Shown: one piece after another, positions 46,224-54,588 of the stretch
Position numbering within the stretch: the stretch's first letter is position 1
How the letters are laid out: the number at the start of each line of letters is the position of its first letter
Source: Senegalimassilia faecalis
Lineage (GTDB): Bacteria > Actinomycetota > Coriobacteriia > Coriobacteriales > Eggerthellaceae
Assembly (NCBI RefSeq): GCF_004135645.1
Contig: NZ_SDPW01000001.1
Coordinates: forward strand, 2,232,001-2,296,000
DNA length: 64,000 nt
Direction of reading: 5' to 3'
Notes under the pieces: generated by a model
Told to the model about the DNA's origin: nothing
Database searches by the model: none
Seen by the model: the letters and a program-made list of their open reading frames with translations, nothing else
Program-made: the position numbers and the translations under genes

Positions 46224-46239
46224 CCGGTTGCGCAACGGG
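46224..46239. promoter_or_regulatory. additional TTGCGCAA palindrome, no -10 at 22 nt
   Basis: CCGGTTGCGCAACGGG lies between the divergent AAA and OmpA-like promoters. Neither strand has a -10-like hexamer at 22 nt. It could be an auxiliary binding site that lets a regulator bridge the two promoters. Confidence 0.5.
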
Positions 46240-46324
46240 CGGAGGACACAGCTCTCGGCAGCAACGAAACCGGATTTGTTCAAGACGACCCGCCCCGCAG
46301 CCGAAACGCGGCCCAGCCGGAAAA

Positions 46325-46362
46325 CCGGTTGCGCAATGGGGCGAAAACCCAGTCGCTACCGT
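46325..46362 (+). promoter_or_regulatory. TTGCGCAA-type promoter of the OmpA-like gene
   Basis: CCGGTTGCGCAATGGG (46325-46340); TTGCGC (46329-46334) is followed after exactly 22 bases by TACCGT (46357-46362), the same hexamer and spacing as in the divergent AAA promoter. The site centre is about 65 bases upstream of the ATG. Confidence 0.75.
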
Positions 46363-46397
46363 ACAGACATCGGAAAACCCGCAACGAAAGGACCATC

Positions 46398-47624
46398 ATG
46401 AAACGCACGTCTCGCACCCCCTCCCCCGTTCGCCGCCGCGCACTGGCCGTGGCGCTGTGCGCGCTGCTGGCAACGGCGCCACTGGCCGGCTGCGGGCAGC
46501 AGACCGAAGAACCGCAAGCCCTGGGCACCTACACCGTGAAAACATCCGCCGTACCCACTGACCAGGTGGAATGCTCCGATGCAGCGCTGGTGGTAACGGC
46601 CGCGCAAGGCCAGGCGTTCCGCGTCCCCAACAACGCGCTAGCTTTCGCGAAGGCGGCCGTGGAAGGCTGCGGCTACGTGTCAACCGTCGACTCCGCCGGC
46701 AGCGTGGACGGCGCCGTGTACACGGCCACCTCGAACTCGAAGGCCAACAAGCGCGAAGAGACCGATACAAGCACGAAAGCCGTATTCAAGGACGCTTGCA
46801 ACCTGCGCGCCAGCAAGCCCGAAGTAGACCTGCTGGCGGCGCTGAACGCTGCAGCGTCCGACCTGCAGGCAAACGCCGTCGGCGACCGCAAGGCCATCTG
46901 CGTTGTGGCTTCCGGCATTTCGACCACCGGCCTTTTGGCCACCACGCCCGAGCTGTTGGCCGCCGATGCGCACGACGTTGCCGCGCAGTTGCGCGAGCTG
47001 AACGCCATCGGCAACTTCAGCGGCATCGACGTGCACTTTTACGGCCTGGGACAAACCACGGGTGCCCAAACGATGCCCGCTTCCGCCGCCGGCAAAAACG
47101 CCGCGCTGCTTGCGGCCGTAGTGGAAGAAGGCGGCGGCACGGCCGTGGTTGAGCCCGGCCAGCTTGCCCCGCTTGACTGCGATAACGAGCTTCCCACATG
47201 CGCCGTGATGGCGTTCGAAAGCGATGCGCTAACGCTTCCCACCGTTGCGCCTGGTGAAAGCGTCGAAGTGACCCTTGATGACGCGCAGCTGCAGTTCGTC
47301 GGCGGCGAGGCAACCTTCGCCGACCCCGAAATCGCAGACGAGCTGCTCGCCAGCATCGCCGAGCAGGTTCGCGAGCAGGGTTACACCGTTGAAGTCGAAG
47401 GTCACACCGCCGCCTCTCAGCTGTACCCCGACCATGGCATGGAGCTTTCCACGCGCCGCGCGCAAGCCGTAGCCGATGCCCTAACCGCCCGAGGCATCGA
47501 TCCGGCCCAGGTCACGGCCGCAGGCGTCGGCGACCGCGATTCAACCTCGCTGGCCTCGGGCACCTTCGACGAAGCCCAAGCCACCCAAGACCGCAAAGTG
47601 GTCCTGCGCTTCCGCGCAGCGTAG
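46398..47624 (+). CDS. OmpA-domain lipoprotein with vWA-like region
   Basis: 408 residues from the ATG at 46398 (GAAAGGA upstream). A lipoprotein signal with lipobox LAGC (ATAPLAGCGQQ) shows export and lipid anchoring. The middle (about 135-265) has a vWA-like pattern: VDLLAALNAAASDLQ, KAICVVASGISTTGLL, FSGIDVHFYGLGQT. The last 110 residues are an OmpA-C domain: VEVEGHTAASQLYPDHGMELSTRRAQAVADALTARG. OmpA-C binds peptidoglycan. It is divergent from the AAA gene and shares its promoter type. It might be the wall-anchored sensor or structural part of a complex; this is inferred. Confidence 0.85.
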   Translation: MKRTSRTPSPVRRRALAVALCALLATAPLAGCGQQTEEPQALGTYTVKTSAVPTDQVECSDAALVVTAAQGQAFRVPNNALAFAKAAVEGCGYVSTVDSAGSVDGAVYTATSNSKANKREETDTSTKAVFKDACNLRASKPEVDLLAALNAAASDLQANAVGDRKAICVVASGISTTGLLATTPELLAADAHDVAAQLRELNAIGNFSGIDVHFYGLGQTTGAQTMPASAAGKNAALLAAVVEEGGGTAVVEPGQLAPLDCDNELPTCAVMAFESDALTLPTVAPGESVEVTLDDAQLQFVGGEATFADPEIADELLASIAEQVREQGYTVEVEGHTAASQLYPDHGMELSTRRAQAVADALTARGIDPAQVTAAGVGDRDSTSLASGTFDEAQATQDRKVVLRFRAA

Positions 47625-47660
47625 CCCCTTCACCGTGAAAGGGTTGATTGTTGGGGTTGA

Positions 47661-48371
47661 TTACCATTGCATAGAAAGCGCCCGAGGATGTGGTCTTGGG
47701 CGCTTTGGTGTTTGCGCTCTTTCGGCTGTGCGGGCTTTCCTGTTTCCCGTTGCCGAAGAGTAGTTTGCCGATGATGTTGTGGTCGCCGGTGTCGACGAGT
47801 CGATGCGCGGAGCCGTCGCCCTTGCCGTCAGTGTCGCCCTTGCCGCTGGTGTCACCGCCGCGGCCGCCAACGGGCTTGCGGCGTATTCATCGGGCAGCGC
47901 AGCCATATCGTAGGTCGAGATGGGCACGTATTGATACGACAAGTCCTCGTTGAACTTGAGCAGGTACGCCTGACGAACAAGGCTTGTGCCGACAAGGCAG
48001 CAAATGCCCTTGCTAGAAGACCGCCGGGAAACCCTCATAGCAGGGTTCGAGAACGAAAGGTAGTCAAGCTGCTTTCCCTCGCTGTCAACCGGTTCGTCAA
48101 CCTCTGCCAGGTGGTCGCTGCACAGGCCGTCGATGTTCAAGACCATCTTGCCGGTTTCGTCGGTGGTGCCGGAAACCTCTTGGTTGTTGTAGAACGAATG
48201 AAGCGTCACCTTGGCGCCGGAAATCGCATTGATGGTCTTCGTTTGCGGGTCGAACGTGCCCGTGTCGCCCACAGCGATGCCCAACTGCTTACTTCGAAGT
48301 GCAGGAATCGTCGAGTGCCCAGCGCCCCTCTCGCCCATCACGCCGAACATCGCGAAGAAACCCGAGCACAA
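47661..48371 (-). pseudogene. remnant of a surface protein with Ig-like/Cna-like domain
   Basis: The reading frame gives TFDPQTKTINAISGAKVTLHSFYNNQEVSGTTDETGKMVL..., like an Ig-like or Cna-B-type domain of a secreted protein, ending near STYDMAALPDEYAAS. From there a shifted frame reads as a Gly/Asp/Lys linker and a tail containing LVDTGDHNIIGKLLFGNG, reminiscent of a degraded LPXTG-type anchor. No signal peptide or ribosome site is found at the 5' end. Both ends are thus lost or shifted. It could alternatively be a small novel gene. Confidence 0.45.
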
Positions 48372-48548
48372 GGGTTCTCATCACGAATAGCGTCGCGCCC
48401 GCCAGGCAATCGGCGGGTGCGACGGGCAATTCGCGCAAGGTCGCACCTCTTGCGGGCGCAAGCGGCTATCATGGACTCACCTGTCAAACAACCGCGATTG
48501 ACGGCGCGCTCCGCCCGCCCGTCGCGCCCTCGCCCCAAGGAGCCGCCG

Positions 48549-49592
48549 ATGCCCAGTAAGAAGCTGCACACCGCGTTCGTGTCGTGCCCCACTGAGCTGC
48601 GCGAAGAGCGCCGCGCGGTGCTTGACGTGCTGCTGTCGTTCGACGCCTTCCCCATTTCCACCGAGTTCTTCACCATCCAGTCGAAAGACGGCTTTCGCGA
48701 CATCGAGCAGCTGATCGACGACTCGGACTACTTCATCTTGCTGCTGTCCGACCGCAGCGGCTCGGTGCTTGACCTGCCCGACGGCACGTGTGCCAGCTGG
48801 ACCGAGCTTGAGGCGCGCTACGCGTTCGCGCACGCCGAGGAAAACGGGCAGAAGATCATCGTGTTCCAGTTGCCCCAGCTCACGGCCGCGCTTTCGGCGG
48901 ACCCCGCAACGCTTGACGCGCAGACGCGCCGCCAAGTGGCGTTCGCGAACAGCCTGGCCGGCAACACGGTGAACGCCGTGGGAAGCGTCACCGAGCTGCG
49001 CACGCGCCTGGCCACGTTCATCGAGGGCGCGAAATCCACGGGCGCCACGCCCGGCTGGATCCGCGGCTTCTCGCGCGAGGGCGTGCCGGGGCTTGCGTTC
49101 GGCAAAACGTACCATCACGTGCACCTTTCGCAAAGCCTGCCCGACTACCTGCGCATCGGCACCATCCGCTTCAGCTGCTCGACCACCGCGCCACGCATGA
49201 TCCACGCCGACGCCGTGAACTACAAGGCCGCGCTTGGCGAAGACGGCCGCGTGGTGCCGCGCCTGGGCCGCAACAAAACGGAATGGACCGCCGAATACGC
49301 CTACGACGCCGGCCGGCTCACCGGCATTTACGAAGCGCACAAGCGCATAGCCGAAACGTTTGGCGACTTCTCGATTTCCGCAGGTCACCGGCGCGGCATC
49401 CACGATTTTCGCGTATCATCGCACCAGGACCGCTACGTGCTGGACGGTTCGTTCGCCGACGCCATCAGTCGCGACAACCTAAAGCAAAGCTGCAAGTCAG
49501 GCGAGGTGTACGTTTTCGAAACCGAAGACGCGCTCAACCGGTTCCTTGCGTCCGAATGCCCCGATTTGCTCGAAACCCTCAAGGAGGCCTAA
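48549..49592 (+). CDS. DUF4062 protein
   Basis: 347 residues from the ATG at 48549 (AAGGAG seven bases upstream). The N-terminal 150 residues match DUF4062: KLHTAFVSCPTELREERRAVLDVLL, IEQLIDDSDYFILLLSDRSGS, WTELEARYAFAHAEENGQKIIVF. This TIR-like fold domain often forms the N-terminus of signalling or defence proteins. The C-terminal 200 residues (KTYHHVHLSQSLPDYLRIGTIRFSC...) form a domain I do not recognise. It is followed without a gap by the phosphatase gene (TAA-ATG) and then the kinase/RyR gene, so the three are an operon. Confidence 0.85.
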   Translation: MPSKKLHTAFVSCPTELREERRAVLDVLLSFDAFPISTEFFTIQSKDGFRDIEQLIDDSDYFILLLSDRSGSVLDLPDGTCASWTELEARYAFAHAEENGQKIIVFQLPQLTAALSADPATLDAQTRRQVAFANSLAGNTVNAVGSVTELRTRLATFIEGAKSTGATPGWIRGFSREGVPGLAFGKTYHHVHLSQSLPDYLRIGTIRFSCSTTAPRMIHADAVNYKAALGEDGRVVPRLGRNKTEWTAEYAYDAGRLTGIYEAHKRIAETFGDFSISAGHRRGIHDFRVSSHQDRYVLDGSFADAISRDNLKQSCKSGEVYVFETEDALNRFLASECPDLLETLKEA

Positions 49593-50360
49593 ATGAGCAT
49601 GGATTTCGCACCCGTCATCGACGCCGTCAGGTCAACCCGCCCCATCATCTTCGACAAGGCGCTGTCGTCGTCGGTGAAAATGAAGGGCGAGGCCGACTTC
49701 GTCACCGAGGTTGACCTGCGCATCAGCGAGCACCTGAAGCAGCAGCTGGGGGCGCTGCACCCCGAAATCGGGTTCATGTCGGAAGAGGAGGAGCCCGGCG
49801 AGCTGGCGCGGCGGCGCTGGATTTTGGACCCCATCGACGGCACCACGAACCTGGTGTTCGGCTACAACATGTCGTCGGTGTCGCTGGCGCTGGTGGAAGA
49901 CGAGCGCCCCGTGTTCGGCGTGGTGTACAACCCCTTCGCTGACGAGGTGTTTTGCGCCGAAGCGGGCCGCGGCGCCACGCTGAACGGCGCGCCCATCGCC
50001 GTGGTGGACCGCCCGGTGGACGGCTGCCTTATCGAGTTCGGCGCCGGTTCCACGCGCAAGCACGAGGCCGACGAGGCGTTCGACGTGGCGAAAAACGTGT
50101 TCAAGCACTGCCTGGATTTGCGGCGCATCTGCTCGTCGGCGCTGGCCATCTGCTTCGTGGCGTGCGGGCGCATCAACGGGTATTTCGAGAAGCGCCTGAA
50201 ACCATGGGACTACGCCGCCGCGTGCCTGATCTTGGCGGAAGCCGGCGGGCAATCCAGCAACTGGGACGGCGCACCCATGCAGTACGCCGCGCCGCAAAGC
50301 ATCGTGTGCGGATCGCCGAAAGCCTACGCGTTTCTGCAGGAAGCCGTGGCCGCGAAGTGA
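49593..50360 (+). CDS. inositol monophosphatase family protein
   Basis: 255 residues with both metal-site motifs: EADFVTEVDLRISEHL, then FMSEEEEPG, WILDPIDGTTNLVFGY and KPWDYAAACLILAEAGG. Family members dephosphorylate inositol phosphates, 3'-phosphoadenosine phosphate or fructose-1,6-bisphosphate. The ATG directly follows the DUF4062 stop, with GGAGG upstream. Its stop overlaps the next start (GTGA). In this operon a role against a nucleotide-like signal is possible, but housekeeping function cannot be excluded. Confidence 0.92.
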   Translation: MSMDFAPVIDAVRSTRPIIFDKALSSSVKMKGEADFVTEVDLRISEHLKQQLGALHPEIGFMSEEEEPGELARRRWILDPIDGTTNLVFGYNMSSVSLALVEDERPVFGVVYNPFADEVFCAEAGRGATLNGAPIAVVDRPVDGCLIEFGAGSTRKHEADEAFDVAKNVFKHCLDLRRICSSALAICFVACGRINGYFEKRLKPWDYAAACLILAEAGGQSSNWDGAPMQYAAPQSIVCGSPKAYAFLQEAVAAK

Positions 50361-52462
50361 GGGCGCGTTCTGCTGAAAACGCTGCGGTGCCTTCCGCGGA
50401 AGAGGGCGCTGGGGCGCGCCAGCTGGCAGGCGATTTCGCGCTGGCCGCAGGAGCGGATGTCGGTGGCGTTGACTCTACCGAGAGTGCTACGGGATTGCTG
50501 ACAGCGGGAGCGGAAGCCGAGGCCGACTGCGGCGGTGCCGCGGGCTCGCAATCTGCGGAAACCGAAACGGAAACAGGCTGGTCGCGGGCCGATTATGCGG
50601 CTGGCGAACGCTTGCGGCTTGTCTTTGGCGAGCACGCTCGCCCGCTCGTGTCGTCGCGACGCAAGGAGACGTATCGCGCTTGCTATGTTGACGCCGACGG
50701 CGCGAACGCCATTCCCGTCGTAGCCACGTTCTTCAGCGACCGCAGGGCGTTCGAGAAAGAATTCGAGAAGCTTGAGCTGGCGAACAGCCTGGGGGTCGGC
50801 CCGCGCGTGTTCGACGTGTGCCACCGCGAGAAACCGCAGGTCAGCGGCGCGAATGACAGCGTGAATGGAACGACGGGCGGAAGCTATGCGAGCAAAGCAG
50901 CGGCCGCCGCGGACGCGCGCGATACTTGCAGCGGCAGCGCGCTCTCAGGCATTGCGGGCAACGCGACGCACGATGCGGCAGGCTTCAACAACGTAGGCAA
51001 CGCTCCGGACAATCGCCCGGCTTTCCCCTGTTTGGTCGAAGAGGACCTGGGCGTTTCGCTGGCGGATATGATCGGCGAAGGGGCCGCGGCACCGCATATC
51101 GAAGCTGGCCGACGCGGGGTTCGCCTTGCGCCCGTCGGAAGCACCGAGCGCACACGGCAGGTTGCGAAAATCGCATTCGACATCGGCGCCGAGCTGGCGC
51201 CGATGCACGAGCACGGCGCTTTTTATCTGGATTTGAAGCCCTCGAACGTGTGTGTGCGCGCGTACGGAAACGCGCCCGCCGACATCCGCGCGGGGCTGAT
51301 TGATTTCGAGTCGCTGGTTACATCGAGCCGACCGTCGGACTATTCGACGCTTGCGTGCTACAACACGCTGTGCACCTGGGCGCGCGCGAAAGGCGTTGCT
51401 GCGCCCATGCTGACGAACCAGATTGTTGACCTGGGTTTTCTTCTGCTTGTAACCGCCAGTGCGCTTTGCGGAAAGGCCGTTGGCTCGCTGTGCGCAGCCG
51501 ATATCGACGCCGCTTGCGCCCTGCCGGGCATGGGATTTTTCGCCATCCGCTACGGCTGCTTCGACGTTCGACCGCTTAGCGAAAGCGACCTTGCCGCGCT
51601 GGCCGAAACCGCCAGCGTCGCACACGTGCAGCCAGAAACGCAAGCGCTGCCCCATCATATCGAGGCTGGCTTGAGCACAGATGCGATGCCGGAGCCGAAA
51701 CCACTCGGAAGCGCAACCCCGGATTCGCCGGGCAAAGCGGCGGCGACTCAGCTCGAGAACGCGACAGCTGCGCCTTCCGCGCAGGGCGCAGCAAGCCCGT
51801 TCGAAGACGGCGGCGGCAAGCCGGCTCTTGGGCGCTTCGGCTTCTGCGACGCCGTCGACAAGCTGCGCGCGGCGCAAAACCCGCTGTATGTCCTGGCCAA
51901 GCGCAAATTCGACATCGCCCTGGCATGTCATGGCGAATGGCGCAACGCGGCCGGCGCAGGCCGCAACGACCTCATTGAGGACTTCTTCGCGCAAGACCCC
52001 GTCAAAATCAAGCAGGGGCTGCGTCAGGCAGACGGCATCCTCAGCTACGTGGAACGGCTGGGCTGCGCGCTGGTTCCCGAACAGCTTGCTAGCCTGCCCC
52101 GTTACCGCGCGCGGCGCGTACGCCAGCTCACCTGCGGGCAAATGCTGCTGGTTGCCCAATGGGAGCACGAAAGCTGGCGCGCGCTGCACGAGCAGCTGGG
52201 CTTTCGCTACGCCGAGCGCAACGCCGACGGCACGCGACCCGCCGGGGCCAACGAGTACCTGTTGACCTGGGCAAACCTGTGCGAAACGCCCGAGACGGAC
52301 GCGGCGCCCCTGCCTGCCGGCGCCCCACGCGACGCCGCGCTCGCAAAGCTGTGGGACACGCGCGCCCGCAACGACATCGCGTTCGCCTGCGGCATCGTCG
52401 CCAAGCTGCAATCCATCGGCCTAGCCGTCATCAGCGAGACCTACCACCCGCCAATCCGATGA
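50357..52462 (+). CDS. protein kinase-like protein with C-terminal RyR-like domain
   Basis: 701 residues from a GTG overlapping the phosphatase stop. A kinase fold spans about 75-420: FEKEFEKLELANSLGVGPRVFDV, catalytic loop FYLDLKPSNVCV (Asp292) and metal site AGLIDFESL (Asp316, DFE for DFG). The usual beta-3 lysine seems replaced (VVATFF), so activity is uncertain. Low-complexity linkers lie at about 165-205 and 420-500. The last 100 residues (LVAQWEHESWRALHEQLGFRY..., WDTRARNDIAFACGIVAKLQSIGL) resemble the RyR domain, proposed as a nucleotide-signal sensor in bacterial conflict systems. A palindromic element begins at the stop. Confidence 0.75.
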   Translation: MRARSAENAAVPSAEEGAGARQLAGDFALAAGADVGGVDSTESATGLLTAGAEAEADCGGAAGSQSAETETETGWSRADYAAGERLRLVFGEHARPLVSSRRKETYRACYVDADGANAIPVVATFFSDRRAFEKEFEKLELANSLGVGPRVFDVCHREKPQVSGANDSVNGTTGGSYASKAAAAADARDTCSGSALSGIAGNATHDAAGFNNVGNAPDNRPAFPCLVEEDLGVSLADMIGEGAAAPHIEAGRRGVRLAPVGSTERTRQVAKIAFDIGAELAPMHEHGAFYLDLKPSNVCVRAYGNAPADIRAGLIDFESLVTSSRPSDYSTLACYNTLCTWARAKGVAAPMLTNQIVDLGFLLLVTASALCGKAVGSLCAADIDAACALPGMGFFAIRYGCFDVRPLSESDLAALAETASVAHVQPETQALPHHIEAGLSTDAMPEPKPLGSATPDSPGKAAATQLENATAAPSAQGAASPFEDGGGKPALGRFGFCDAVDKLRAAQNPLYVLAKRKFDIALACHGEWRNAAGAGRNDLIEDFFAQDPVKIKQGLRQADGILSYVERLGCALVPEQLASLPRYRARRVRQLTCGQMLLVAQWEHESWRALHEQLGFRYAERNADGTRPAGANEYLLTWANLCETPETDAAPLPAGAPRDAALAKLWDTRARNDIAFACGIVAKLQSIGLAVISETYHPPIR

Positions 52463-52496
52463 ACTGGGACAAAGGGACAGTCCCCTTGTCCCAGTT
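52462..52496. repeat. GGGACAAAGGGAC palindromic element (copy 2)
   Basis: 17-base arms around a central A with one mismatch (52462-52478, 52480-52496). It starts on the last base of the kinase/RyR stop codon and may end that operon's transcript. Confidence 0.75.
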
Positions 52497-52569
52497 TGGA
52501 CAAGCGAGCTTGCAACAACCGCACCCGACGAAGAAGACAATGGGGGGGCGGGGCAAACATCAACATAGC

Positions 52570-52596
52570 GGGGCAAAGGGACTACCCCTTTGCCCC
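52570..52596. repeat. GGGCAAAGGG palindromic element (copy 3)
   Basis: Arms GGGGCAAAGGG/CCCTTTGCCCC with a five-base centre, a variant of the elements at 41-75 and 52462-52496. It sits just beyond the end of the minus-strand candidate immunity gene. Confidence 0.65.
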
Positions 52597-52609
52597 ACCT
52601 CGTCCCTTC

Positions 52610-52888
52610 CTAGTTGCGTTCGCCGGCAAGCCATTCGCGCGTGTGACGCGCTGGCGAATAGGCGCTGGGGCGCCACAGCTGCTCGCCCGCCGCATCGATC
52701 AGCACGCGCGGCGCGCCAAGGCGCGGGCCGACCGAGAAGAAAAATGCTCCCGGCACCTGCGGCCCCACTTCGCTAAAGCGCAGGTCAGCAACGCCGCAGC
52801 CCAAGCGCTGCGCCGCCGCCTGCCGCATGGCGTTGCTCGGCTCGCCCGCCGCATTGTTGCTGCCCGCAAACATTCCGTCATTCATCAT
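52610..52888 (-). CDS. small protein, candidate immunity partner (YrhB-like)
   Basis: 92 residues from the ATG at 52888 (AAGGAAGGA upstream). The sequence GCGVADLRFSEVGPQVPGAFFFSVGPRLGAPRVLIDAAGEQLWRPSAYSP recalls the YrhB/Imm35-like immunity fold: a substituted FFF strand, then a short linker and a closing helix. It follows the papain-like toxin gene by 28 bases in the same direction. The immunity role is inferred from this position and a weak resemblance; it may instead be an unrelated conserved protein. Confidence 0.6.
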   Translation of the reverse strand: MMNDGMFAGSNNAAGEPSNAMRQAAAQRLGCGVADLRFSEVGPQVPGAFFFSVGPRLGAPRVLIDAAGEQLWRPSAYSPARHTREWLAGERN

Positions 52889-52916
52889 CGTATCCTTCCT
52901 TGCTTGTTTTCCCAGG

Positions 52917-53729
52917 TTATCGCACATTCACGTGATAGCGAATGGCCGGGTTTTCCTGCACGTAGTCGCGCAGCAGGCTAACCTCGCCGCACTGGCTGTC
53001 AAGCACGTACACGTGGCCCGTCTCGCTGGTGGCCAGGTTCACCCAGTGGCCGGTTTCGCCGTCGGGCGGCCACTCCATGGCGCACATGCCGTGCCAGCCC
53101 GGACCTTGCGAACGCGCGAACTGTTCCAGCTGGTCAGGCGCGCAATCCGCGAAACGCATGTCGCACGCCTCCTCCATCCCGCCGAGGGTGCCGATGTTGC
53201 GCCAATCGGCCTGCGCCTGCGGGTCGATGCCCGACAGCCGCTCCCACGTGGCGAACGCGCAACCGCCGCAATTACGCGCGTACACGTTGTCCACGTTGGG
53301 GTCGAAGTTCGGGTTCACGCCATCGATGAGGCTTTCGTATTCGGAAACTTCTTTGCCGACGACCAGCTGCTCGCGCGCCTCGACAAGCTCGTCGTACGTC
53401 ATGGCGTCGAGCGCTTCGTCGATCGAGCCGGGCGGCGGCGCAGCGGACGGCGTTTCGTCGAACTCGCTCAGCGACTGCGCCGCTTGGCTTGCCACCTCAT
53501 CGGGAACGCTGAGCACCTGGTTTGCCGGCACCACCTCTTGCCCGCCGGGGTCGAATGCACCGGGGTCCAGCCCGCTTTCGCCGCTCGAAAGCTCATCGGG
53601 AAAGTCAAGGCCGGCGGCCGCATCGAACGCAACCAGGCCGGCAACGCACCACGCGCCTACTTCGATATCGGCCGCGCCCGTCTCGTCAGCCTCTCCGTCC
53701 GTCTCGTCCACGTCGTCGAATTCGGACAT
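52917..53729 (-). CDS. papain-like deaminase-type toxin (Tox-PL-like)
   Basis: 270 residues from the ATG at 53729 (GGAAGGAG upstream). Residues 1-135 are acidic and low-complexity, with no signal peptide. The C-terminal half has the triad layout of Tox-PL/papain-fold glutamine deamidases: ARNCGGCAFATWERLSG (Cys), ETGHWVNLATSETGHVYVLDSQCGE (His, then Asp-x-Gln). Such domains are found in polymorphic toxins. Its promoter is the minus-strand half of the divergent TTGCGCAA site at 53845-53904. Secretion route is unknown; the HerA-like ATPase and membrane protein next door are possible partners. Confidence 0.75.
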   Translation of the reverse strand: MSEFDDVDETDGEADETGAADIEVGAWCVAGLVAFDAAAGLDFPDELSSGESGLDPGAFDPGGQEVVPANQVLSVPDEVASQAAQSLSEFDETPSAAPPPGSIDEALDAMTYDELVEAREQLVVGKEVSEYESLIDGVNPNFDPNVDNVYARNCGGCAFATWERLSGIDPQAQADWRNIGTLGGMEEACDMRFADCAPDQLEQFARSQGPGWHGMCAMEWPPDGETGHWVNLATSETGHVYVLDSQCGEVSLLRDYVQENPAIRYHVNVR

Positions 53730-53844
53730 CGCACGCTCCTTCCTTGTCCGCAAATAGCTCTAAGGAAGGCAAATTCGCAGGTCAGACGATTGCTTTCGCC
53801 ATATCGCATCTCTTCTGTCTTCAGCGAATCACCTTCCGGCGCCC

Positions 53845-53904
53845 ATTGTGTCGACCGGCAACGCGCCCCATTGCGCAACGGCGCGCGAACGAGAAGGCAA
53901 CAAT
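53845..53904. promoter_or_regulatory. bidirectional TTGCGCAA-type promoter
   Basis: One palindrome (core at 53871-53878) serves both directions. Plus strand: TTGCGC, exactly 22 bases, AACAAT (53899-53904). Minus strand: TTGCGC, exactly 22 bases, CACAAT (53845-53850). The plus-strand ATG is about 64 bases from the palindrome centre, as in the AAA and OmpA promoters. Confidence 0.75.
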
Positions 53905-53938
53905 GCAGACACGGAAGTAAGAGAGCGAAAGGCGAACC

Positions 53939-54553
53939 ATGAGCAGCGAAAACAGCATGTCGAACCCCGTTGCCGAGTGCGAGGCGCTTGGCAACAGCGT
54001 GCAAACGCCCCTGGTGCAGGGCGACATTGTCAGCGGGCGCGTGGTGGAGGTGGTGGCGCAGCAGTCGATTCAAAACGCGTCTGGGAAGTGGGTGGCGCTG
54101 GTGGCCGACGGCAAGCCCTACGAGTTCGGCACGCAGACGCACAAAACCACCCTGTTCGTCGAGCCCATCAACGCGTTCGGCAACGACTTGGCCGCGCAAC
54201 AGCGCGCGCTGGTGGTGTTCGGCGACATCAGCGGCAGCGTGGCGAAGGGGCACATCGTGCAGGCGAAGGTCAAGGAGCGCAACGGGACGCTGGTGGTGCA
54301 GGAGCTGAACAACCTCACGACGCATTCGTCGATTCAGCCGGCGGCGCAAGCAAGCAGCGCCACCATCCTCATCGTCGGAGCCGTACTGCTGCTGGCGCTG
54401 GCGTTCATCGCCTGGCAAGCATTCGGGTTCGTGGTAAGCGGCGGACTTGCTTCGGCACTTGCTGGCCTTATCAGAAGCCTGTTCGACGCCTTCGGGCCAG
54501 CGCTCCTTTCGATAGGCCTGTTGTTTTTGCTGGTCAGAAGCTTCGTTAAGTAG
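53939..54553 (+). CDS. membrane protein with soluble N-terminal domain
   Basis: 204 residues. Residues 20-135 are soluble and beta-rich (GDIVSGRVVEVVAQQSIQN, KPYEFGTQTHKTTLFVEPINAFGND, GHIVQAKVKERNGTLVVQEL), possibly an OB-like barrel. Two membrane helices follow (about 140-160 and 180-200). No signal peptide, so the N-terminus is probably cytosolic. ATG preceded by AGCGAAAGGCGAA. It is 35 bases upstream of the HerA-like ATPase in the same direction and driven by the bidirectional TTGCGCAA promoter. Family not recognised. Confidence 0.75.
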   Translation: MSSENSMSNPVAECEALGNSVQTPLVQGDIVSGRVVEVVAQQSIQNASGKWVALVADGKPYEFGTQTHKTTLFVEPINAFGNDLAAQQRALVVFGDISGSVAKGHIVQAKVKERNGTLVVQELNNLTTHSSIQPAAQASSATILIVGAVLLLALAFIAWQAFGFVVSGGLASALAGLIRSLFDAFGPALLSIGLLFLLVRSFVK

Positions 54554-54588
54554 CCACCTGATCAACCCTGAAAGTAAAGGAGTTCCCC

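Noticed and set aside
48439..48452. CTTGCGGGCGCAAG dyad before the DUF4062 gene as another TTGCGCAA-type promoter
   Set aside because: The core differs and no -10-like hexamer lies at 22 nt, so it was not counted in the group.
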